The position numbers and the translations under genes were made by a program. DNA of 64,000 bases from Kocuria coralli. GTDB taxonomy: Bacteria; Actinomycetota; Actinomycetes; Actinomycetales; Micrococcaceae. Positions 25,515-33,789 of the stretch are shown one piece after another. The stretch lies in contig NZ_ML708611.1 of NCBI RefSeq assembly GCF_008831305.1, positions 272,417-336,416 on the forward strand, in the 5' to 3' direction. How positions within the stretch are numbered: position 1 is the first letter of the stretch; each line of letters begins with the position of its first letter. The notes beneath the pieces were generated by a model. The model ran no database searches. It saw only the letters and a program-made list of their open reading frames with translations, and was not told where the DNA came from.

Positions 25515-26459
25515 ATGGAGACACGCTGGCTGGAAGCCTTCCTGACCGTGGCCGAGGAGCTGCACTTCGGCAGGGCCGCCGAGCGGCTGCACGTCGGCCA
25601 GTCGCCCCTGTCCCAGACCGTCCGGAAGCTCGAGAAGGAGGTCGGGGCCGAGCTCTTCGACCGCTCCACGCGGTCCGTGGCCCTGACATCTGCCGGTCAC
25701 GCCCTGCTCCCCCACGCCCGCCAGGTCCTCGAGGAGCTGCAGCTGGCCACCTCCGCGGTCCGCAGCACCGGCCAGGACGTCTACGGACGGCTGCGGGTCT
25801 CCTTCTCAGGGGCCCTGAACCACCGCACGGTCCCCCAGTTCACCCGCGCGGTGCGGGCCAGGTTCCCCCAGATCGAGCTGGAGTTCGTGGACAGGCTGCT
25901 CTCCGGGGAGGCCGTGCACCGCCTCGAGCAGGGCCAGCTGGATCTGGCGTTCATCGGGCTGCCGTACCGCTCGCCCGACGTGGAGAGCCTGATGATCGCG
26001 GTCGAGGACAACTACCTGGTCGCCTACCGGGGCCATCCCCTGCTGCAGCACGATGTGATCGAGGTGGCGCAGCTGCAGAACGAGCCCGTCATCTGCCCAC
26101 CCCGCGATCGCGGCTCCACGATGCGCGAGACGCTGACCAGCACCTGCCACACCCACGGTTTTCCTCCCATGGTGGCCCAGGAGGTCCTGGACCCGTTCAT
26201 GATCCTTTCGCTGGTCGACGCGGGACTGGGCGTGGCCATCGTCCCCGAGGGCATGCTGCACATCCTGCCCAGCAGCGTGGAGCACCGGCCGGTCGAGAAC
26301 TATCCGCCCCTGCGCAGTGCCCTGGGCTGGAACGGAACCCGCCGGACCGAGGCGCTCGACGCCGTGCTGGACCTGGCTCGATCGGTCTTCCCTGCCGGGA
26401 CGACCGATACCGACCCGTCCCCCACGCCGTCGTCCCGGTCCAGTGCGTCGAACGCATGA
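25515..26459 (+). CDS. LysR-family transcriptional regulator
   Basis: 314 residues. The N-terminal winged helix (AFLTVAEELHFGRAAERLHV, with SPLSQTVRKLEKE as the recognition region) is followed by a periplasmic-binding-like effector domain. ATG 25515 has GGAGG directly upstream with short spacing; the frame is open to 25458 but without a ribosome site. It lies 72 bases after the TIM-barrel gene in the same direction, rather than divergent as many LysR genes are. It probably controls the 21.6-30.8 kb cluster, perhaps through the AT-rich divergent region. Confidence 0.92.
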   Translation: METRWLEAFLTVAEELHFGRAAERLHVGQSPLSQTVRKLEKEVGAELFDRSTRSVALTSAGHALLPHARQVLEELQLATSAVRSTGQDVYGRLRVSFSGALNHRTVPQFTRAVRARFPQIELEFVDRLLSGEAVHRLEQGQLDLAFIGLPYRSPDVESLMIAVEDNYLVAYRGHPLLQHDVIEVAQLQNEPVICPPRDRGSTMRETLTSTCHTHGFPPMVAQEVLDPFMILSLVDAGLGVAIVPEGMLHILPSSVEHRPVENYPPLRSALGWNGTRRTEALDAVLDLARSVFPAGTTDTDPSPTPSSRSSASNA

Positions 26460-26519
26460 GGCCATGACCCGCAGCATCCGCAGACCATCTACCTCGAGCC
26501 GCCGACCGGGAGGGCACCC

Positions 26520-27599
26520 ATGAATCCGTCGTCAGTCTCATCCTCCGCTCCACTGCGCGTGGGGGTCGTGGGCTGCGGGATGATCGCCCGCAACCATGCG
26601 GAGGCGTTCACAGCCGCACCGGGTGCGACCGTCGTCGCCTGCTCGGACGTCGACCCCGCCCGTGCTCGCGCGTTCGCCGACCGGCACGGGATCGAGCACG
26701 CGGTGAGTTCGCTGCCCGAGATGGCGGCCCTGGGAGTGGACGCGGTCGCCGTGTGCACCCCGCACCCCACCCACGAGGCCGTCGTTATAGCCGCGGCCGG
26801 CCTGGGTCTGCACGTGCTGTGCGAGAAGCCCATCGCGATCGACACCCCCACGGCGGCCCGGATGGTGACCGCGTGCCGGGAAGCCGGTGTCCGCCTGGGG
26901 GTGATGTTCCAGCGTCGTTTCTGGCCCGCGAGCCAGCGCATCCGCCGCGCTATCGACGACGGCACCCTGGGCACCCCGGTCCTGGGCCAGTGCACGGTGA
27001 TGCTGCATCGCAGACCCGACTACTACACCCGCAACGCCTGGCGGGGCCGCTGGGACACCGACGGCGGCGGGGTGCTGATGACCCAGGCGATCCACTACCT
27101 GGACCTGCTGCGGTGGTTCATGGGACCGGTCGTGGAGGTCACGGGCCGGTACGCCACCTACGTGCACGGAGAGCACATCGAGGTCGAGGACTCGGCGACC
27201 GCACTGCTGCGGTTCGCATCCGGAGGCATGGCCACCGTCCTGGCCACCACCGGGGCCACGCCGGGTGAGGGCGTGCAGATCAAGATCACGGGCTCCACGG
27301 GAGCCACCGTCTCCGTCTCCGAGTACCCGGAGGGTGCCGAAGGCGTCAATGACCTCTGGGATGTCCCCGGGCGGGTGGAACAGGCGCCCGTCTTCGGTCG
27401 GGGCGTGGACCCCGATATCGATCTGGCGCAGATCAACGAGCAGCACATCCCCTTCCACACCCTGCAGGCCGTCGATTTCGTCCGCGCCGTGGCCGAGGAC
27501 CGGGAACCCGTGGTCACCGGCCAGGACGCTCTGGAATCCCTGCGCCTGGTCGAGGCGATCTACGCCTCGCACCGCACCGGGGAGAGCATCACGCTCTGA
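26520..27599 (+). CDS. Gfo/Idh/MocA-family oxidoreductase
   Basis: A 359-residue NAD(P)-dependent dehydrogenase. The Rossmann loop VVGCGMIARNHAEAF (17-30) is followed by CSDVDPARA with an acidic residue, then VCTPHPTHEAV and the family motif CEKPIAID (101-108). The C-terminal domain begins MFQRRFWP. Such enzymes oxidise sugars, inositols and related polyols. GGGAGGGC precedes the ATG. It ends the forward part of the catabolic cluster and is convergent with tctA. Its presence hints at a polyhydroxylated ring substrate. Confidence 0.9.
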   Translation: MNPSSVSSSAPLRVGVVGCGMIARNHAEAFTAAPGATVVACSDVDPARARAFADRHGIEHAVSSLPEMAALGVDAVAVCTPHPTHEAVVIAAAGLGLHVLCEKPIAIDTPTAARMVTACREAGVRLGVMFQRRFWPASQRIRRAIDDGTLGTPVLGQCTVMLHRRPDYYTRNAWRGRWDTDGGGVLMTQAIHYLDLLRWFMGPVVEVTGRYATYVHGEHIEVEDSATALLRFASGGMATVLATTGATPGEGVQIKITGSTGATVSVSEYPEGAEGVNDLWDVPGRVEQAPVFGRGVDPDIDLAQINEQHIPFHTLQAVDFVRAVAEDREPVVTGQDALESLRLVEAIYASHRTGESITL

Positions 27600-27612
27600 A
27601 CGGCGATCGGCC

Positions 27613-27674
27613 CGCCGAACGGTCGAAATCCTCGCTCATCAGCACTGATGAGCGAGGATTTCGACCGTTCGGCG
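27613..27674. terminator. 30-bp perfect hairpin, bidirectional terminator
   Basis: A 30-bp perfect inverted repeat (27613-27642 with 27645-27674) with a two-base centre. It lies between the convergent oxidoreductase and tctA genes, four bases before the tctA stop. The stem contains an AAATCC/GGATTT section but no U tract follows. Confidence 0.85.
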
Positions 27675-27678
27675 CAGA

Positions 27679-29301
27679 TCAGCTGTCGGACTGACCACTC
27701 GAGCGCGATGGGGCCGGCTTCTCCGAGTCCACGGAGCCGGCTGCCCCCTGCTCACCCGAAGGACCGTCCGCGGTGACCACCGGGGTGGCACCGGTCGGCG
27801 GCACCGTGTTGTCCATCCCGATGGTCTCGGAGAGGGACCCGTGATGGGCGAACTCCCGCCAGATGGCGAAGCCCACCGAGAGCAGGGTCAGGATCAGCAG
27901 CACCAGGGGCAGCGGCGAGAAGATCCAGGAGAGATCGCCTTCGATGATCATCGCCCGGCGGAAGCCCGCCTCCGCGATCGGGCCCAGGATCATGCCGATG
28001 ATCAGCGGCGCCAGCGGGAAGCCGGCCTTCGCCAGCACGTAGCCGACCACCGCCGAGATCAGCATGATCAGGACGTCGAACGCGCTCGAGCGCAGGGAGT
28101 AGCAGCCGATGACGGCCAGCACGATCACCGACGGCCACAGGTAGCTGCTGGGGACGCGTTCGATGAGCTTGGACCACAGCCCGCTGCCCAACCATCCCAG
28201 GATCAAGAGCACCAGGTAGACCACGAGGAAGCCGATGAAGATGCCGTAGACCAGGTCCGGGGCACCGGAGAACAGGTTGGGACCGGGCTGCAGGCCGTGC
28301 ACGGTGATCGCGCCGATCAAGACGGCGGAGGTCACGTCACCCGGGATGCCCAGGGTGAGCATGGGCACCATGGCGCCCGCGGTACCGGAGTTCTTCGCGG
28401 CTTCCGCCGCGGCCAGCCCGCGCTCGTCACCCCGGCCGAACTTCGACTTGTCCCGAGCCGCCCGCTTGGCCTCGTTGTAGGCCACGAACGACCCGATGTC
28501 CCCGCCGGTCCCTGGAATCACGCCGATGATGAAGCCGATCACGGAGCCCAGCAGACCCGACGGCGAGATCCGGGCCAGCCACTTCAGCGAGGCCTTGAAC
28601 TTCTCCGTCGCGACGTCGAGCTTGAGCTTGGCCTTGGACTCGAACTGCATGAAGGCCTCGGAGACCGCGAACAGGCCGATCATCACGGGGATGTAGTTGA
28701 TCCCCGCCGTCAGGTCGGCCGACCCGAAGGTCAGCCTCGGGAAGCCCTGGATGGTGTCCAGCCCGATCATGGCGATGCCGATGCCGATCACGCCCGAGAT
28801 CAGGCCCTTGACCATACGGCCCTCGGAGACCGAGGCCACCACCGTCAGGGCCAGCAGCGCCAGCATGAAGTATGCCGCCGGGCCGAAGCCCAGGGCGATG
28901 CTCGCCAGGGCGGGCGCCATGAGCGCCAGGACGATCACGCCGAAGATACCGCCCAGGCAGGAGGCGAGCACGGAGATCTTCAGCGCCCGCTCCGCCTGTC
29001 CTTTGCGGGTCAGCGCATTGCCGTCGGCGACGGAGGCCGCCGAGGCCGGCGTTCCCGGCGCCCTGACGAGGATCGCGGGGATCGACCCCGCATAGACCGC
29101 GCCGCCGTAGATGCCCAGCAGCAGCATCATGCCCTGAAGGGGCTCCATCACGAACGTGAACGGAAGCAGGATGGCCACGCCGACGGTGGCCGAGATCCCC
29201 GGCAGGGCGCCCACCACGATGCCGATCAGCACGCCCGCGACGATCAGCAGCAGAACCGTCGGATCGGCGACCGCCTCCAGGCCGATTGCCCAGTTTTCCA
29301 T
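27679..29301 (-). CDS. tctA: tripartite tricarboxylate transporter, large permease TctA
   Basis: A 540-residue membrane protein, the large subunit of a TTT transporter. Recognisable: the N-terminal GALPGISATVGVAILLPFTF, GIYGGAVYAGSIPAILVRAPGTPAS-type region and GVIPGTGGDIGSFVAYNEAK-type region of TctA (shorter pieces given). About twelve hydrophobic segments are visible, and the last 45 residues are hydrophilic and rich in Pro and Ser. The ATG overlaps the tctB stop by one base. It takes up carboxylates using an extracytoplasmic binding protein (tctC). Confidence 0.93.
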   Translation of the reverse strand: MENWAIGLEAVADPTVLLLIVAGVLIGIVVGALPGISATVGVAILLPFTFVMEPLQGMMLLLGIYGGAVYAGSIPAILVRAPGTPASAASVADGNALTRKGQAERALKISVLASCLGGIFGVIVLALMAPALASIALGFGPAAYFMLALLALTVVASVSEGRMVKGLISGVIGIGIAMIGLDTIQGFPRLTFGSADLTAGINYIPVMIGLFAVSEAFMQFESKAKLKLDVATEKFKASLKWLARISPSGLLGSVIGFIIGVIPGTGGDIGSFVAYNEAKRAARDKSKFGRGDERGLAAAEAAKNSGTAGAMVPMLTLGIPGDVTSAVLIGAITVHGLQPGPNLFSGAPDLVYGIFIGFLVVYLVLLILGWLGSGLWSKLIERVPSSYLWPSVIVLAVIGCYSLRSSAFDVLIMLISAVVGYVLAKAGFPLAPLIIGMILGPIAEAGFRRAMIIEGDLSWIFSPLPLVLLILTLLSVGFAIWREFAHHGSLSETIGMDNTVPPTGATPVVTADGPSGEQGAAGSVDSEKPAPSRSSGQSDS

Positions 29302-29840
29302 CAGAGCACTCCCTCCAGGATTCCTGCGGGGAGATACACGTCCAGCAGGTCGGCGAACAGGTAATACAGGAATCCGGACGCGATGATCGGGTACAGCACC
29401 AGGCCCAGGACTTTACGGACCCCCATGAGCCACAGGGCGAAGGCCAGGAACAGCGCGATGGCCACGGGGAACCCCAGGGGGACCACCAGGAACACCAGCG
29501 TCGCAGTGGCGATCACGGAGGCCGTCAGCCGGCCGCGCGCGCCGCGGGGCGGCGCCACCGCGGCGGTCTCCGGCCTGAGCATCAGGGCCAGCCCCAGCAC
29601 CAGCAGGGCGGCGCCCACCAGCCGCGGCAGGATCGCCGTCCCCGGATCCTCGGGTTGAGCGGGGGCGGGGAACCCGAAGGTGAGCAGCAGCAGCGTCAGG
29701 GCGAGCAGGATGACGACGACGGCGATCATCCGGTCGGCGAACGTCCCGCCGGCCTGCTCGGGCGTCTCGTCGCCGGAGTCCGCCGGAGCGTGTCCGCGTG
29801 CACTCGCGTCAGCGGTGGCGGTTGGTTTCTCAGCGTTCAT
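29301..29840 (-). CDS. tctB: tripartite tricarboxylate transporter, small permease TctB
   Basis: A 179-residue small membrane subunit. A hydrophilic N-terminus of about 35 residues rich in Ala and Thr is followed by four hydrophobic segments, at about 38-58, 72-90, 108-130 and 140-178 (the last split). This arrangement is typical of TctB. It starts two bases after the tctC stop and overlaps tctA (TGATG). Confidence 0.9.
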   Translation of the reverse strand: MNAEKPTATADASARGHAPADSGDETPEQAGGTFADRMIAVVVILLALTLLLLTFGFPAPAQPEDPGTAILPRLVGAALLVLGLALMLRPETAAVAPPRGARGRLTASVIATATLVFLVVPLGFPVAIALFLAFALWLMGVRKVLGLVLYPIIASGFLYYLFADLLDVYLPAGILEGVL

Positions 29841-29842
29841 GA

Positions 29843-30838
29843 TCAGTGAACCCCCATCCCGATCTCGTCGATGAGCTCACCGAACCGGTCGTATTCCTCG
29901 CCCATGAACTGATCGAACTCCTGGGCGTCGCGGTATCGCTGGTTGAGCCCCGTGGTCTCCATGTAGTCGGAGAACTGATCGGATTCGCGGGCCTCGTTGA
30001 AGCACTCGTTGAGGAGCTCGATCCGGTCCTGCGGGACGCCGGCGGGGGCGTAGAGGCCCAGGATCGCCGTGGTCTCCGAGTCGATCCCCAGCTCGTGCAG
30101 CGTGGGCACGTCCTCGGGGAGATAGTCCACGGGGTCTCCGGCGATCGCCAGCGGGCGGATGGCGCCGGATTCGATGTGCGGGCGCATCTCGGCGGCACCC
30201 ACGGACACCATGGCCGTCTGGTCGCCCAGCGCCGCCTGCAGGGCGGAGGCAGCGCCGTCGAAAGGCACGTTCACGGTCCTGTCGTCGATGCCCGCCGCCA
30301 GGGCCATGGACTCGTACCCGAGGTGGTAGATGCCTCCGGTACCGCTGGTGGCCACCGTCACGCGGTCGTCGCTGTCGATGACGTCCTGCAGGCTCTGATA
30401 GGGGGAGTCCGCCGGTACACCGAAGACGATGGGCTGTTCGCTGTACTGCAGGATGCCCTCGTAGTCGTCGGGGTGGATCTCGGAGATGCCCATGTGATCG
30501 AGCATGGTCAGCTCGATCGACGCGCTTCCCACGGTGTATCCGTCGGCGGGCGAGGACAGCGTGGCCTGGAAGCCCACCGCCCCTGATCCGCCCGTGGCGT
30601 TGCGGATGATGATCGGCGCCCCGCAGGTGTCCTGTGCGACCGCGGCCAGCTGGCGTGCGGTGCTGTCCGCGCTCCCGCCCGCCGCGTACGGGACGATGAG
30701 GTTGATCGGCTGCGACGGGAAGGAGCCCGAGCCGCCGTCGGCCTCAGCCCCCTCGCCGTCGTCCCCACCGCTGCAACCGGCCAGGACGAAAGCCGCCGCA
30801 AGCGCGGCCGCGGCGCAGCGTCGCCGTGTGGTCGTCAT
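29843..30838 (-). CDS. tctC: TctC-type solute-binding lipoprotein
   Basis: A 331-residue extracytoplasmic binding protein (Bug/TctC family) with a lipoprotein signal ending in FVLAGC (C22). Family pieces are INLIVPYAAGGSAD, IIIRNATGGSGAVGFQA and the domain ending in ESGAIRPLAIAGD. These bind carboxylates such as citrate, aromatic acids or related anions. It is the first gene of the tctCBA operon. A 15-bp palindrome lies about 80 bases upstream of its start. Confidence 0.92.
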   Translation of the reverse strand: MTTTRRRCAAAALAAAFVLAGCSGGDDGEGAEADGGSGSFPSQPINLIVPYAAGGSADSTARQLAAVAQDTCGAPIIIRNATGGSGAVGFQATLSSPADGYTVGSASIELTMLDHMGISEIHPDDYEGILQYSEQPIVFGVPADSPYQSLQDVIDSDDRVTVATSGTGGIYHLGYESMALAAGIDDRTVNVPFDGAASALQAALGDQTAMVSVGAAEMRPHIESGAIRPLAIAGDPVDYLPEDVPTLHELGIDSETTAILGLYAPAGVPQDRIELLNECFNEARESDQFSDYMETTGLNQRYRDAQEFDQFMGEEYDRFGELIDEIGMGVH

Positions 30839-30911
30839 AGAGGTTCCCTTTCATGGATGAACCTCCAGTGTGACGTGCCCCACGTTATGACCACCACCGA
30901 TCCCGGTATTA

Positions 30912-30926
30912 AGTGCGGATCGCACT
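30912..30926. promoter_or_regulatory. 15-bp palindrome upstream of tctC
   Basis: AGTGCG-GAT-CGCACT at 30912-30926, a perfect six-base inverted pair with a three-base centre. It lies 74 bases before the tctC start, in the gap to manA, and so is a candidate operator. It does not match the palindrome at 22601. Confidence 0.5.
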
Positions 30927-30959
30927 GACCGCAGGGACCGTGAGGCGATGATCAGCGCT

Positions 30960-32141
30960 TCAGGCGGTCAGGCCCACGGCGAAGACCGTCCCGGCACCCT
31001 TGACGCCGAGTTCGGAGCCGTCGGTCCGGCACCAGACGGAGTGCCCGGCGGACAGCTCGTAGGAAGGCGCCTCGGATCCGCCTGGGCCGGCGGTGAGCTC
31101 GACGGCACCGTCCGTGCACAGGACGACGCACGTGCTCTCCGGGAGCCTCGTCCCGGCCCCTCCCTCGACGGTGGCCGACACGAGGCTCAGCCTCTCGTCC
31201 CACAGGGGGTAGCGACGCAGGCCGTCAGGACCGGCGGGGGCGTCGATGGGATCGGTGTTCGCCTGCTCGGGGGTCACGAGCTCGAGCAGTTCGTCGACGT
31301 CGATGTGCTTGGGAGTCAGCCCGGCCCGCAGCACGTTGTCGGAGCACGCCATCATCTCGACGGCGGTCCCCCGCAAGTAAGCGTGCAGCTGCCCGGCCGG
31401 TGTGAAGATGGCCTCACCGGGCTCCAGGACCACGTGATTCATGCACAGCGCCACGAGCAGGCCGCGATCGCCGGGGTGGCGCCCCGCGATGTAGCGCAGC
31501 ATCGCACCGAGCTCGTCGTGGGTCGGCAGCCGATCGACGGCGGACAGCAGGTCCGTCAGCGCGACCCGGGCCTCCGCCTCGGGCAGCTGGAGCACGCTCG
31601 GCAGCACCGGCAGGCCAGTGGCCAGGACATCGCGCAGCCACTGCTGGTCGAGGGCCTCGGCCAGCACCGCGAGCTCCGCCCGGCTGCGCACCCCGCTGAG
31701 CGTCTCCACCCGGGTCACGGCCACGCCGATCTCCGGTTTGGCCGACCGGTCCTTGTAGTTCCGGTTCGCCGCCTGATGGTCGATGCCTTCGGCCTCCTCG
31801 CGCTGCCACCCCTCCTCGGCCTGCTCGGGCGAGGGATGGACCTGGATCGACAGCGGGGCGTCGATGGCCAGGATCTTGAGCAGGAACGGGAGCTCGCCGT
31901 CGCGAAGGGCCTCCGCGCGCTCGCCGAGCACCCGTGCGGGATCCCGCTCCAGGATCTCGTCGAGAGGCTCTTCCCGGCCGTCGACGGAAAGCCTCGAGGG
32001 GCCGGAGGGATGTGAGCCGATCCACAGCTCGGCTTCGGGCTCCGGGGAGGGGACCTCACGCGACTGCATGCGCGCCAGGACCGAACGCGATCCCCACGCA
32101 TAGCCCTGGATGGGATCGGTGCTTGCGAAAAACTCTGCCAT
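30960..32141 (-). CDS. manA: mannose-6-phosphate isomerase, class I
   Basis: A 393-residue zinc enzyme interconverting mannose-6-P and fructose-6-P. Visible: the N-terminal IQGYAWGS, the metal motif LSIQVHPSPEQA (Gln and His ligands), KPEIGVAV and the later TPAGQLHAYL histidine. ATG 32141 is chosen because the family N-terminus begins there; the ribosome site is unusually close, with GGAGG one base away. The frame is open to 32264, but that stretch does not look like protein. It diverges from manB across about 180 bases, so the two sugar-phosphate genes may share control. Confidence 0.92.
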   Translation of the reverse strand: MAEFFASTDPIQGYAWGSRSVLARMQSREVPSPEPEAELWIGSHPSGPSRLSVDGREEPLDEILERDPARVLGERAEALRDGELPFLLKILAIDAPLSIQVHPSPEQAEEGWQREEAEGIDHQAANRNYKDRSAKPEIGVAVTRVETLSGVRSRAELAVLAEALDQQWLRDVLATGLPVLPSVLQLPEAEARVALTDLLSAVDRLPTHDELGAMLRYIAGRHPGDRGLLVALCMNHVVLEPGEAIFTPAGQLHAYLRGTAVEMMACSDNVLRAGLTPKHIDVDELLELVTPEQANTDPIDAPAGPDGLRRYPLWDERLSLVSATVEGGAGTRLPESTCVVLCTDGAVELTAGPGGSEAPSYELSAGHSVWCRTDGSELGVKGAGTVFAVGLTA

Positions 32142-32323
32142 GCCTCCATGGAAGCACAGCGCAGCGCGGTGGCACTGCCGGGCCACGTGGGTCGGGCGGG
32201 ATTGCCCTCGGGGTTGCCTTCGAGTCGGCCCGGTGGAACGCTCCGGCGCATCGCCCGGTGACATGGCTCGACCACCGCTTCACCACCACGGGCGCAGGGG
32301 CCGGGTGAACTAAAGTTCGGTCT

Positions 32324-33721
32324 ATGACAATTGAGCTTTCCGAGTCGTTCAAGGCCTACGATGTGCGCGGCATCGTGGGCGAAACCATCACCGCCGAGAC
32401 GGTACGGGCCACGGGCGCCGCGTTCGTGGACGCCCTGGGCCTTGCGGGCGGCACTGTGCTGGTCGGCGGCGACATGCGCCCGTCGTCGCCCGAGTTCATG
32501 GATGCCTTCACGGAGGGCGCGACCGCCCGCGGCGCCGACGTGGTCAAGATCGGCCTGATCTCCACCGATGAGCTCTACTTCGCGTGCGGGGTATTCGACG
32601 CCGCCGGGGTGACCTTCACCGCAAGCCACAACCCCGCCGCCTACAACGGCATGAAGATGTCCAAGGCCGGCGCCGTCCCCGTCTCCTCCGAGACCGGCCT
32701 CTACGAGGTCCGCGACCGCGCCCAGGCCTACCTGGCCGACGGCATCACCGCCGTGGCCGAGCCGGGCACCGCGACCGAACGCGACATCCTCAAGGAGTAC
32801 GCGGAGTTCCTGCGCGGGCTCGTGGACCTGACCGGCATCCGTCCGCTGAAGGTGGTCGTGGACGCCGGCAACGGCATGGGGGGCAAGACCACCCCCGCCG
32901 TCCTGGGTGACACCGTCCTGGAGGGTCTGCCCCTGGAGGTCGTCCCGCTGTACTTCGAGCTGGACGGCACCTTCCCCAACCATCCGGCCAACCCGCTCGA
33001 GCCGGAGAACCTGCTCGATCTGCAGCGCGCGGTGGTCGAGCACGGAGCGGATATCGGCCTGGCCTTCGACGGCGATGCCGACCGCTGCTTCGTCATCGAC
33101 GACCGGGGGGAGCCCGTCACCCCGTCCGCCATCGCCGCGCTGGTGGCCGAGCGGGAGATCGCTCGCGCCCAGGCCGACGGCGAGGAGCGGCCCGTGGTGA
33201 TCTACAACCTGATCACCTCGAAGGCCGTGCCGGAGCTGGTGACCTCCCGCGGCGGCCGGCCGGTCAAGACCCGAGTGGGGCACTCCTTCATCAAGGCCGT
33301 CATGGCCTCGGAGGGTGGTGTGTTCGGTGGGGAGCACTCGGCGCACTACTACTTCCGGGACTTCTTCAACGCCGACACCGGGATGCTGGCCGCCATGCAC
33401 GTCCTCGCGGCGCTGGGCGAGCAGGAGCGGCCGTTGAGCGATCTCATGGCGAGCTACTCCCCCTATGTGGCCTCGGGCGAGATCAACTCGCAGATCGAGG
33501 ACAAGAAGGCCGCGGTCGACCGGGTGCGGGACGCCTACGCCGATGAGGACGTCACGGTCGAGGACTCGGACGGCACCACGTTCACCTCTCAGGAGGAGGG
33601 CTGGTGGTTCAACCTGCGCCCTTCCAACACCGAGCCCTACCTGCGCCTGAACGTCGAGGCAGCGGATCAGGATTCCATGGAACGCGTCCGGGACCGGGTG
33701 CTCTCCCTGGTGCGCGCCTGA
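32324..33721 (+). CDS. manB: phosphomannomutase/phosphoglucomutase
   Basis: A 465-residue alpha-D-phosphohexomutase converting mannose-6-P to mannose-1-P, the precursor of GDP-mannose. The phosphoserine loop is TASHNP with S101. The metal loop is FDGDADRC near 247. The sugar loop GGEHSAHYYFRD and the phosphate-binding RPSNTEPYLR complete the four domains. With manA it completes mannose activation, for cell-wall glycans or mannose donors. Confidence 0.94.
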   Translation: MTIELSESFKAYDVRGIVGETITAETVRATGAAFVDALGLAGGTVLVGGDMRPSSPEFMDAFTEGATARGADVVKIGLISTDELYFACGVFDAAGVTFTASHNPAAYNGMKMSKAGAVPVSSETGLYEVRDRAQAYLADGITAVAEPGTATERDILKEYAEFLRGLVDLTGIRPLKVVVDAGNGMGGKTTPAVLGDTVLEGLPLEVVPLYFELDGTFPNHPANPLEPENLLDLQRAVVEHGADIGLAFDGDADRCFVIDDRGEPVTPSAIAALVAEREIARAQADGEERPVVIYNLITSKAVPELVTSRGGRPVKTRVGHSFIKAVMASEGGVFGGEHSAHYYFRDFFNADTGMLAAMHVLAALGEQERPLSDLMASYSPYVASGEINSQIEDKKAAVDRVRDAYADEDVTVEDSDGTTFTSQEEGWWFNLRPSNTEPYLRLNVEAADQDSMERVRDRVLSLVRA

Positions 33722-33730
33722 CCACATGAA

Positions 33731-33783
33731 GCGGGGCCTTCCCCGTCAGCCCGGATGTCCCGGGCTCACGGGGAAGGCCCCGC
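33731..33783. terminator. hairpin between manB and pckG
   Basis: A compound hairpin between convergent genes. The outer 16-bp stem pairs 33731-33746 with 33768-33783, with an inner seven-base stem (33748-33754 with 33760-33766). It lies ten bases after the manB stop and probably ends transcription in both directions. Confidence 0.85.
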
Positions 33784-33789
33784 GGGCGT

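Noticed and set aside
31715..33727. 670-codon open frame on the minus strand
   Set aside because: It is the antisense of manB continuing into an out-of-frame read of manA. Both sense genes are clear.
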